Shown: one piece after another, positions 1 to 6,225 of the stretch | Layout: every line of letters starts with the position of its first letter | Position numbering within the stretch: the first letter of the stretch is position 1 | From: Candidatus Woesearchaeota archaeon | Lineage (GTDB): Archaea > Nanobdellota > Nanobdellia > Woesearchaeales > GW2011-AR9 | Assembly (NCBI GenBank): GCA_016179995.1 | Contig: JACPCC010000045.1 | Span: forward strand, 1-6,705 | Length of the DNA stretch: 6,705 nucleotides | Reading direction: 5' to 3' | Position numbers and translations under genes: made by a program | The notes under the pieces: generated by a model | Database searches by the model: none | What the model was told of the DNA's origin: nothing | What the model saw: the letters and a program-made list of their open reading frames with translations, nothing else

Positions 1-1131
1 TATCTCAAATCTAAATACGGTAATCCCAGCAGTTTACATTTGCTAGGACTGCAAGCCAAAGATGCAGTCGATAACGCTCGCTTCAAGATTGCCAGAATAC
101 TCAACTGCCTCTCTGAAGAGATAATCTTCACAGGCAGCGGCACAGAGAGTATTAATTTAGCCCTCAAAGGCCTAGCTTTTAATGAAATTGCTTTTGGAAA
201 AAACAAAGGACATATAATCACTAGCAGCATCGAACACCCTGCCGTCTTAAACACCTGTAAATACTTAGAAAAGCTAGGTTTTAAAGTTACTTATTTACCC
301 GTTGATAAATATGGCTTAGTTTCACTTTCCGAATTAAAAAAGAATATCCAAACAGATACATTTCTCATCACCATCATGTACGCTAACAATGAAATTGGTA
401 CAATTCAACCTATCGCTGAAATTGGCAAAATTGCCAACCAACATAATATCTTATTTCATACAGATGCTTGTCAAGCAGCCGGTGCACTTGATTTAAACGT
501 AAAAAAACTAAATGTAGATTTATTAACTATAAATGCAGGCAAAATTTACGGTCCAAAAGGGATTGGTTTGCTTTACAAAAAAAAATCACTCTTGCTGGAA
601 CCATTAATTCACGGTGGCGGACAAGAACAAACTCTGCGCAGTGGAACAGAAAATGTTCCAGCAATTGTCGGTTTTGCCAAAGCTCTAGAACTTGCTCAAG
701 CAAAAAAAGATAAAGAAAATAAACGATTAATAGAATTAAGAAACTATTTTATCGAAAAAACTATTAAAGAAATCCCACAAATAAAACTTAATGGATATCC
801 AATATTTGAAAGTAACAAGTTAAATAGTATTCAGTTGAACAGTAACAAAACTAAGAGACTGCCCAATAATGCTCATATTTCATTCAAAGATATTGATGGA
901 GAATCTTTAATGAATTATTTGAATCTCAAAGAGATTTTTGTCTCTACTGGAAGCGCTTGCACTTCTTTAAAAATAGAAACCAGCCACGTCCTAAAAGCCA
1001 TAGGTTTAGATACAGCCTACGCTCAAGGTTCTATCCGTTTCACTTTAGGGAAATCAACTACTAAAGCAGACTTAGATTATACAATTAAATGTTTGAAAGA
1101 GATAGTAGGAAGTTTGAGGAAGATAAAATAA
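1..1131 (+). CDS. iscS: Cysteine desulfurase, IscS/NifS class (5' end missing)
   Basis: PLP enzyme that takes sulfur from L-cysteine as an enzyme persulfide for Fe-S clusters and thiolated tRNA, releasing alanine. Frame 1 is open from base 1 and already reads the family motif GNPSSLH (codons 7-13), so the gene starts upstream and roughly 25 residues are lost; a TTG at 40 is not the start. Visible landmarks, numbered from base 1: GSGTESINLALKG cofactor loop, His79 (IEHPAV, PLP-stacking), Asp155 and Gln158 (HTDACQAAG), Schiff-base Lys181 (NAGKIYGPKGIG), RSGTEN (213-218), and catalytic Cys320 in STGSACTS. The long cysteine loop and GGGQEQTLRSGTEN favour group I (IscS/NifS) over SufS. Two oddities: the residue before the PLP lysine is Gly where E. 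coli IscS has His, and about 17 extra residues lie between LNGYP and TKRLPNN. No iscU scaffold gene is visible; msrA follows after 51 bases. Family assignment is secure; IscS versus NifS naming is not. Confidence 0.95.
   Translation, partial: YLKSKYGNPSSLHLLGLQAKDAVDNARFKIARILNCLSEEIIFTGSGTESINLALKGLAFNEIAFGKNKGHIITSSIEHPAVLNTCKYLEKLGFKVTYLPVDKYGLVSLSELKKNIQTDTFLITIMYANNEIGTIQPIAEIGKIANQHNILFHTDACQAAGALDLNVKKLNVDLLTINAGKIYGPKGIGLLYKKKSLLLEPLIHGGGQEQTLRSGTENVPAIVGFAKALELAQAKKDKENKRLIELRNYFIEKTIKEIPQIKLNGYPIFESNKLNSIQLNSNKTKRLPNNAHISFKDIDGESLMNYLNLKEIFVSTGSACTSLKIETSHVLKAIGLDTAYAQGSIRFTLGKSTTKADLDYTIKCLKEIVGSLRKIK
806..848 (+). repeat. Short in-frame direct repeat inside the desulfurase
   Basis: TTGAAAGTAACAA (806-818) recurs as TTGAACAGTAACAA (835-848). 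The AGTAACAA cores are exactly 30 bases (10 codons) apart, so the protein reads ESNK then NSNK within an Asn/Ser/Lys-rich loop. The repeat lies in the stretch that is extra relative to E. coli IscS. This suggests the loop grew by a small duplication, which is inference. Confidence 0.5.
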
Positions 1132-1139
1132 GTAGCAGT

Positions 1140-1163
1140 AAGAAAATATTCAAGAAAATATTT
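1140..1163 (+). repeat. 12-bp tandem repeat in the leader of msrA
   Basis: AAGAAAATATTC (1140-1151) is followed directly by AAGAAAATATTT (1152-1163), matching at 11 of 12 positions. It also forms an inverted pair, AAAATATT (1143-1150) with AATATTTT (1157-1164). The second copy lies about 20-31 bases before the msrA ATG, where an archaeal TATA box would sit for a leaderless message, so it may act as a promoter for msrA. A plain AT-rich spacer is the alternative. Confidence 0.4.
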
Positions 1164-1182
1164 TAAAAAAATAAGATTAACC

Positions 1183-1668
1183 ATGAAAACAGAAAAAGCC
1201 ACTTTTGCCGCTGGATGTTTTTGGAGCATACAAAAAGTATTTGATACTCTGCCGGGAGTTATGAAAACAACCGTTGGTTATTGTGGTGGAAAAACTGAAT
1301 ATCTCAATCCAAGTTATGAGCAAGTATGTTCTGGAAAAACTGGTCACGCTGAATCTATAGAGATAGAGTTCAATCCAAAAATAATCTCTTACGAAAAACT
1401 ACTAAACCTATTCTGGGAAATCCATGACCCCACTACTTTAAACCGCCAAGGTCCAGATATAGGCAGTCAATACCGTTCTGCAATTTATTATCATAACCTT
1501 GCCCAAAAAAATATTGCTGAAGAATCAAAAAATAAAGCTCAAGTAAAATTTAAAAAACCAATTGTGACAGAAATAACTAAAGCTAAAGAGTTTTACCCAG
1601 CCGAAGCTTATCACCAAAAATACTACAAAATACATGAAGTTTATTGTAATATTAAAATTAAGGATTGA
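1183..1668 (+). CDS. msrA: Peptide-methionine (S)-S-oxide reductase MsrA
   Basis: Cytosolic repair enzyme that reduces the S-epimer of methionine sulfoxide, usually recycled by thioredoxin. The 161-residue protein is a compact single MsrA domain. Catalytic Cys12 lies in GCFW (11-14). Tyr45 (NPSYEQV), Glu57 (GHAE), Asp92 (RQGPD) and Tyr97 (QYRS) match E. coli Tyr82, Glu94, Asp129 and Tyr134. The [10 protein letters not shown] and [12 protein letters not shown] blocks are present, and Cys155 in VYCNI is placed like the resolving Cys198 of E. coli. The usual GCFWGxE reads GCFWSIQ here, so Gly and Glu are replaced by Ser15 and Gln17; these are not the main catalytic residues. The ATG at 1183 puts GCFW ten residues from the N terminus, typical of short MsrA forms. 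No clear ribosome-binding site precedes it. It is co-directional with the desulfurase 51 bases upstream and convergent with smc. No msrB is visible. Confidence 0.96.
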   Translation: MKTEKATFAAGCFWSIQKVFDTLPGVMKTTVGYCGGKTEYLNPSYEQVCSGKTGHAESIEIEFNPKIISYEKLLNLFWEIHDPTTLNRQGPDIGSQYRSAIYYHNLAQKNIAEESKNKAQVKFKKPIVTEITKAKEFYPAEAYHQKYYKIHEVYCNIKIKD

Positions 1669-1725
1669 ATAAAAGTAGAATAGGGCAATAGTATTTTAGT
1701 AATTGATATGTTTGGTCATGGAATA

Positions 1726-4700
1726 TTATATTCTTACACTAGTCACTTTACTAACACCTTCTTGCATACTTACACCATAAAGGGTGTCAGCCTCTGAGAT
1801 AATTGCATCATTATGGGATATAACCAAATACTGGGAGTTGTTAGCATAACTTCTAATCAAACGTGAGAGCATATCGGAATTTTGTTTGTCTAAAGCTGCA
1901 TCAATCTCATCCAAGATATAGAATGAGGCAGGCTGGTATTCTTGAATGGCAAAGATAAATGATAACGCCGTTAAGGTCTTTTCTCCTCCAGATAATGATT
2001 TCATATCCATAAAACGATTTCCAGCAAATTTAACTTTGACACTCAAACCATCATCAAATGGTTTATCTGGATTTTCTAAATAAAGAGCGGCTTTACCTTT
2101 CTTGAACAAATTAGCAAAGATACGCTGGAAGTTTTCATTAGCTTTATCAAAAGTCCTCATAAAATTTTCTTTTTTCTTTGTTTCAATCTCATTCATCATG
2201 GTTAAAACATCTATTTTCTCTTTATCCAAACTATCTTTCTTTTCAACTAATTTATTGTACTCTGTCTCAATTTCTTCATAAATTTCTAAAGCCTTGAGGT
2301 TAACAGCTGACATTTGAGAAAGCATAACTTCTGATTTTTTAATTTCTTCTTCAAGATGAGTTAGACTTTTATGTTCCAAAATAGACGCATTTTTATATCG
2401 ACTAAATTCTTCTTCTAAACCGGCTAATTTAGCTTTTACTTCTGCATTCTTCAAGGACAGTAGATTTATCTCCCTCTCCAAATCTCTCGCTTTTTCTCGA
2501 TCTTTCTCCATCTCATGTTCACTCTTAGCGATATCTGCATTGATTTTCTCTCTCTGCGCAAATAAACCATGATATTTGCTGTATAATAATTTACTTTCTT
2601 CTTCTTTGACTGCTAAATCTTTCTCTTTTAAATCAACATCTTGACTTAATTTTTTAATCTCAGAATTAAACTGAACTTCTTCTTTATCATGCTGTTTCAT
2701 AATTTCTTGAATCTTAATCTTTTCTGGGGCAATTAATTCAGCCAAATGAGTCAAGGCTGATTTCAACTCGCCTTCAAGTTTCAAACTCTCTTCGCGAATC
2801 TGACGTTTAGCTTCCTCAAAAGCAGTTAATTGCGCTAATAGGCGTGGATTACGTAATTCATTAACTTGTAAACGTAAGTTTTGTTTTCTTTCTTTTAGTT
2901 CAGCCAATTCCCTATTTAATTGAGAAATCTTTCTTTGCACTTCTTCCGTTTTCTCTTCGTTAATTTTAGACTTTTGGATCAACTCATTTTTAAAATCTTG
3001 AGAAGCATTCAGGTCATCAGTATCAATATGTAAAGTTTTTTCTAATTTAATAGATTCAGCTTCCAACTCCGCCTTACGATTACGCAAGAAAGCAATTTCT
3101 TTTTCATTAGATTCGCGTTTTACCAATAAAGCAGAAACAATACTTTCTGTATCTTGTATTTCTCTATCTACTGCTTCTAACTGTTGTAATGAACCTTCTT
3201 CTTTAAATGATAGAGGAGATGGTTTCAAGAAACCGCCGCGCATAACCCCGCTAGCTTCAGCAATACTGCCGTCCATCGCGGCCATCTTTAGACGATTAAT
3301 TCCAATATTTCTCGCTACATCCAAATTCTCAACTACCATGGTGTTGCCAAAAACATAGGCAAAAGCCTTTTTGAATTGTGAATCAAAAGTGATTAAATTA
3401 ATGGCAAAATCATGTACGCCATCCTGATTTAACAATTTCTTATCTTCAGGAGAAATTTCACCATAACGAATCTTGTTTAATGGGATAAAAGAAACAGAGC
3501 CAAGTTTTTGTTTCTGCAGCGCTTTGATGCAGTCTGAAGCAGTCTTGTCAGAATCAACAATAAGGTGTTGTATTTTTGAACCAGCTGCTTTTTCTAGAGG
3601 CAGTGCAAATTTCTTCTTAGCTTGCCCCAACTCTGCAACCGTGCCGTAAACCCCTTTAAACTGCTTTTTGTTTTCAAGGATAAATCTAACTGCTTGATTG
3701 GTTGCTATACCCGCACGAAGAGAAGCGCTTTGCGCATTAAGATCATGCTGTTTCTGCTGTAGGTCTAATGACTTTTTTTTAGCATTAGACATCTGCGCGG
3801 AAAGACTGCTGTCTAAATCCAATAACTGATTTAATCGAAGAGTAGCTGATTTAAATTCCTCCTTGAATTTCTGCAGTTCTTTAACCTGTCCGCTGTTTGA
3901 CTTTTCTATCTCTTGAACACGCCTAATTTTTTCATCAATGGACTCGAGTTGTAAATCTATTCGGTCTTTCTCGCGTAATAAATCCTGCTGTCCGAGACGA
4001 ATATTATTAATTTCTTCCTGCTTCTGTTCAATTAATTTTTCTTTGTCTTCTATTTCTTTTTCTATCTCCTGTGAGGATTCAATCTTATGTTTTTTCTTAA
4101 ATTGAGAAATATTTTCTTCCAACTCTTTTAACTCTTTTTGTTTCTTAACTAATTCCTGTTGAACTTCAGATTCTTTGTTGGAAAAAGACTTAGATCTATT
4201 TTCCAGCTCATTTAACTCTTCACAGAACCGGTCTCTTCTCTGTTTAATCTTGCTAATCTCATCTTTAAGGGTAGAAATTCTAGTTTTGTGTTTAGCTAAC
4301 TCAACTTTCAAGTCTTCAATATCATGGTGTACTTTTAACTGCTCTTTTTCTCCTCTTTTCTCAATCTCTTGATTGATAGAAACAACTTCATTTTTTGAGT
4401 TGATAATTTTATTTTTTAAGTCATTTATTTTTAGTTCAGAAACCGTAATTTTACTTTGTAGCTCTTGGATTTCAAAATCATTTTTTGATCTTATTTCATT
4501 TCTTTCCGTAATTTGAATGTGTAAATGAGTAGCTTTCAAACTGTCTATGGAGTCTTTAACTTCTTTATACTTTAAAGCTTGATCACGATCTTTTTTCAAT
4601 TCACGCAAGTGAACTTTTCTTTCTTTGAGGATTATTTCTGCATTGTTTAATTTTTCTTCTACGCTTTGAAGTTCGGCATTAGCTTTATTTTTCTTTTCTT

Positions 4701-5214
4701 CATATAAAGAAATATCACTAATTTCTTCTATTATTTTTCTGCGTTCGATGGATGACATGTCGACAAAATGTGTAATATCACCCTGTAGAATAATGTTATA
4801 GCCATTAGGATTAATTTTAGCCATGGACAACGTATCGATTACTTCCGTTCTAGTAAGCTTCTTGCCGTTGATACGATAAATGCTGGCCCCATCTTTTTTT
4901 ATGGTGCGATTGATTACTATTTCCGGCTCCGTTTGAGGGAATATCTTACTGCTATTATCAAAAACTATTTCTACTGAAGCTTGAGGAGAAGGAGCTTTAC
5001 TCTTACCTCCATTGAAAATCAAATTAGAAGCTTTCTCTGCCCGCATAGACTTTGCCGATATTCTTCCTAAGACGAAACATAATGCATCCCCTACATTGCT
5101 CTTGCCAGAACCATTTGGCCCTAAAATACAATTAAACTTATCATCTAATAGAAGATCTGTCTTATGAGCAAAGCTCTTAAAACCATGAATAGTTATGCGC
5201 TTAATCTTAGTCAT
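1726..5214 (-). CDS. smc: Chromosome segregation ATPase SMC, archaeal type
   Basis: SMC forms a ring-shaped homodimer that organises and segregates chromosomal DNA, using ATP to open and close its heads. The 1162 residues show the full architecture. The N-terminal head has Walker A (GPNGSGKS, 32-39), Arg58 in SMRAE (arginine-finger position) and Q-loop Gln144 in ILQGD. The first coiled coil spans about 165-510 and is Lys/Glu-rich. The hinge spans about 515-660, from GVYGTVAEL to DGSIAEASGVMRGG. The second coil spans about 670-1020. The C-terminal head has signature LSGGE (1074-1078), Walker B with LDEIDAALD (Asp1102, catalytic Glu1103) and ISHND (1132-1136). Length is close to the roughly 1180 of family members, with no frame break. 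Head motifs resemble archaeal SMC more than bacterial SMC. The ATG lies 11 residues before the conserved HGFKSF motif, the normal distance. No scpA or scpB is adjacent: msrA converges on its 3' end and a TrpF-like gene diverges from its 5' end. A 17-bp tandem repeat reaches its start codon. Confidence 0.98.
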   Translation of the reverse strand: MTKIKRITIHGFKSFAHKTDLLLDDKFNCILGPNGSGKSNVGDALCFVLGRISAKSMRAEKASNLIFNGGKSKAPSPQASVEIVFDNSSKIFPQTEPEIVINRTIKKDGASIYRINGKKLTRTEVIDTLSMAKINPNGYNIILQGDITHFVDMSSIERRKIIEEISDISLYEEKKNKANAELQSVEEKLNNAEIILKERKVHLRELKKDRDQALKYKEVKDSIDSLKATHLHIQITERNEIRSKNDFEIQELQSKITVSELKINDLKNKIINSKNEVVSINQEIEKRGEKEQLKVHHDIEDLKVELAKHKTRISTLKDEISKIKQRRDRFCEELNELENRSKSFSNKESEVQQELVKKQKELKELEENISQFKKKHKIESSQEIEKEIEDKEKLIEQKQEEINNIRLGQQDLLREKDRIDLQLESIDEKIRRVQEIEKSNSGQVKELQKFKEEFKSATLRLNQLLDLDSSLSAQMSNAKKKSLDLQQKQHDLNAQSASLRAGIATNQAVRFILENKKQFKGVYGTVAELGQAKKKFALPLEKAAGSKIQHLIVDSDKTASDCIKALQKQKLGSVSFIPLNKIRYGEISPEDKKLLNQDGVHDFAINLITFDSQFKKAFAYVFGNTMVVENLDVARNIGINRLKMAAMDGSIAEASGVMRGGFLKPSPLSFKEEGSLQQLEAVDREIQDTESIVSALLVKRESNEKEIAFLRNRKAELEAESIKLEKTLHIDTDDLNASQDFKNELIQKSKINEEKTEEVQRKISQLNRELAELKERKQNLRLQVNELRNPRLLAQLTAFEEAKRQIREESLKLEGELKSALTHLAELIAPEKIKIQEIMKQHDKEEVQFNSEIKKLSQDVDLKEKDLAVKEEESKLLYSKYHGLFAQREKINADIAKSEHEMEKDREKARDLEREINLLSLKNAEVKAKLAGLEEEFSRYKNASILEHKSLTHLEEEIKKSEVMLSQMSAVNLKALEIYEEIETEYNKLVEKKDSLDKEKIDVLTMMNEIETKKKENFMRTFDKANENFQRIFANLFKKGKAALYLENPDKPFDDGLSVKVKFAGNRFMDMKSLSGGEKTLTALSFIFAIQEYQPASFYILDEIDAALDKQNSDMLSRLIRSYANNSQYLVISHNDAIISEADTLYGVSMQEGVSKVTSVRI

Positions 5215-5262
5215 ATGTTAAAACCCGCTATATGTTAAAACCTGCTACAAGTTAAACCTGCC
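5214..5262. repeat. 17-bp tandem repeat abutting the smc start
   Basis: TATGTTAAAACCCGCTA (5214-5230) is followed directly by TATGTTAAAACCTGCTA (5231-5247, one mismatch) and a decayed third copy, CAAGTTAAACCTGCC (5248-5262). The first copy overlaps the first base of the smc start codon. On the smc strand the unit reads TAGCGGGTTTTAACATA; copy two puts a TTTTAACATATA stretch at about -26 to -15 from the ATG. It could be a duplicated promoter or operator element, or slippage with no function. The repeat is seen directly; any role is inference. Confidence 0.75.
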
Positions 5263-5289
5263 TCGTAAGAGAGTAAGAGTTTTATTTTT

Positions 5290-5301
5290 GCTTTATAAAG
5301 C
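5290..5301. promoter_or_regulatory. Palindromic TATA-like element between divergent genes
   Basis: GCTTTATAAAGC is a perfect 12-bp palindrome near the middle of the 182-base region between smc and the TrpF-like gene. Its core TTTATAAA resembles an archaeal TATA box and reads the same both ways, so it could serve either gene. Initiation about 25 bases away would give leaders of roughly 50 bases for smc and 70 for the + strand gene. A dimeric regulator site is an alternative. No BRE of convincing quality is seen. Confidence 0.35.
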
Positions 5302-5365
5302 TTGTTATTCTGAGGAGAGTAGATTCTAAGAAAAGCTTAAATTAAGAGATCCGAAGTTAATAATC

Positions 5366-5373
5366 TTTAAAAG
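5366..5373 (+). promoter_or_regulatory. Possible TATA box for a leaderless TrpF-like transcript
   Basis: TTTAAAAG lies at -31 to -24 from the ATG at 5397. Archaeal TATA boxes sit about 25-30 bases before the transcription start, so transcription would begin at or near the A of this ATG, giving a leaderless message. This supports the ATG over an in-frame GTG at 5379, which would lie inside the promoter. An AT-rich background makes chance matches common. Confidence 0.35.
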
Positions 5374-5396
5374 CTACAGTGGTACTAAAGAAAACC

Positions 5397-6188
5397 ATGC
5401 CGCCTAAACCTTACGTTGGAATAACTGGACCCACAACCATAGCCGATACAAGGGCTCTCTGTAGTGAATTTTCTGATGCGGGCTATACTTTAAATAAACC
5501 ACATCAACCGATGTTGGGGTTTTTAGTTAGTTACAAAACTTTAAATGGCCAACCGACTACTAATAAGAGATATCCCAAAGTTAATGAACTTTCTCAACTG
5601 CTTCAAGCCACAGAAGGAACAGTATTTACTATGATTCATTATAATTCTAGAGAGACGGATACTTTAGCCCAGCAAGTAGCCCTAATATTTAACCGATTAT
5701 ATTCCGATAAATTGTGCCAAGCCTTGCAGTTAAATATCATGTTACCTCCACACCAAGAAATTAAAAAAATAAAAGAACAATTTCCTGATATGCAAATAAT
5801 TCTTCAGGTGCAAAATAGTTTAATTTATGAAAAAACACCCATGGAAATTGTTAATGTTTTAAAACATTACGAAGGTTGCCCAGACCACATATTAATTGAT
5901 CCTTCTGGCGGTAGAGGAATTGAGTTTAATGTGAACAAATCTCTGGCACTTTATTCATGGGTGAAACAAACCATCCCTTATTTAAGTATAGGCTTTGCCG
6001 GTGGTTTTACTGGTCAAAATGTCGCAACTAGATGCCAGGAAATAATACAGGAACTAAAAACAAACGATTTTTCCATTGATGCCGAAGGCGGTTTAAGAGA
6101 TAAACTTAGCCCAGAATATGGTGATGATTTGTTAAACTTACAAAAATGCAGAGATTATATTCAAGAAGCAGTAAAAGTGTTGAAATAG
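5397..6188 (+). CDS. TrpF-like TIM-barrel protein of unknown function
   Basis: The protein (263 residues) follows the strand order of phosphoribosylanthranilate isomerase (TrpF), a (beta/alpha)8 enzyme of tryptophan synthesis. VGIT (7-10) matches the strand-1 CGIT; GFLVS...NKRYP matches GFVFYPKSKRY; LQLNI resembles the QLHG strand. LIDPSGGRG carries Asp168 at the place of the TrpF general acid, followed by a glycine loop. GFAGGFTGQN (199-208) matches the SGGLNPEN phosphate loop, and SIDAEGGLRD (226-235) matches DVSSGVE. The key difference is Val7 where TrpF has its catalytic Cys, so Amadori isomerase chemistry as known is unlikely. It is also some 55 residues longer than T. maritima TrpF, mostly between strands 2 and 4. 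It probably binds a phosphorylated ligand in the cytosol. No trp genes are nearby; it diverges from smc and converges on a HAD hydrolase gene. The ATG at 5397 is chosen over GTG at 5379, which would add six residues. Fold fairly sure; function unknown. Confidence 0.75.
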   Translation: MPPKPYVGITGPTTIADTRALCSEFSDAGYTLNKPHQPMLGFLVSYKTLNGQPTTNKRYPKVNELSQLLQATEGTVFTMIHYNSRETDTLAQQVALIFNRLYSDKLCQALQLNIMLPPHQEIKKIKEQFPDMQIILQVQNSLIYEKTPMEIVNVLKHYEGCPDHILIDPSGGRGIEFNVNKSLALYSWVKQTIPYLSIGFAGGFTGQNVATRCQEIIQELKTNDFSIDAEGGLRDKLSPEYGDDLLNLQKCRDYIQEAVKVLK

Positions 6189-6225
6189 TAAATGTAAATC
6201 CAACTAACACAATACTTTATTTCAA
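6180..6225. terminator. Inverted repeat spanning two convergent stop codons
   Basis: TTGAAATA (6180-6187) pairs perfectly with TATTTCAA (6218-6225), and GTA (6188-6190) can pair with TAC (6213-6215) past a two-base bulge. The arms cover the end of the TrpF-like gene and the end of the HAD gene, whose stops are 28 bases apart. The stem is AT-rich and the loop about 22 bases, so it is weak as a hairpin. It may mark a shared two-way transcript end; archaeal termination relies mainly on T-runs, so this is tentative. Confidence 0.3.

Noticed and set aside
40..42. TTG as the start of the desulfurase
   Set aside because: The frame is open to base 1 and already encodes the conserved GNPSSLH motif before it, so the gene is cut by the window edge.
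1669..1740. Hairpin terminator between msrA and smc
   Set aside because: The only symmetric element is GAATA-TTA-TATTC at 1721-1733, a 5-bp AT stem lying partly inside smc; T-runs on both strands are short. The 57-base gap shows nothing stronger.
4175..4372. A 65-codon open frame on the + strand
   Set aside because: It lies wholly inside the first coiled-coil region of smc on the other strand, is rich in Leu/Ser as expected for antisense of Glu/Lys coil codons, and shows no family motif.
5263..5365. tRNA or small structured RNA in the smc/TrpF-like gap
   Set aside because: No TTCGA-type T-loop or acceptor pairing could be found; repeated AAGCTT and ATTCTGAG/ATTCTAAG words do not form a convincing fold.
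5379..5396. GTG start for the TrpF-like gene
   Set aside because: It adds only six residues, has no ribosome-binding site, and lies just after the TTTAAAAG box; the ATG at 5397 places VGIT at residue 7-10 as in TrpF.
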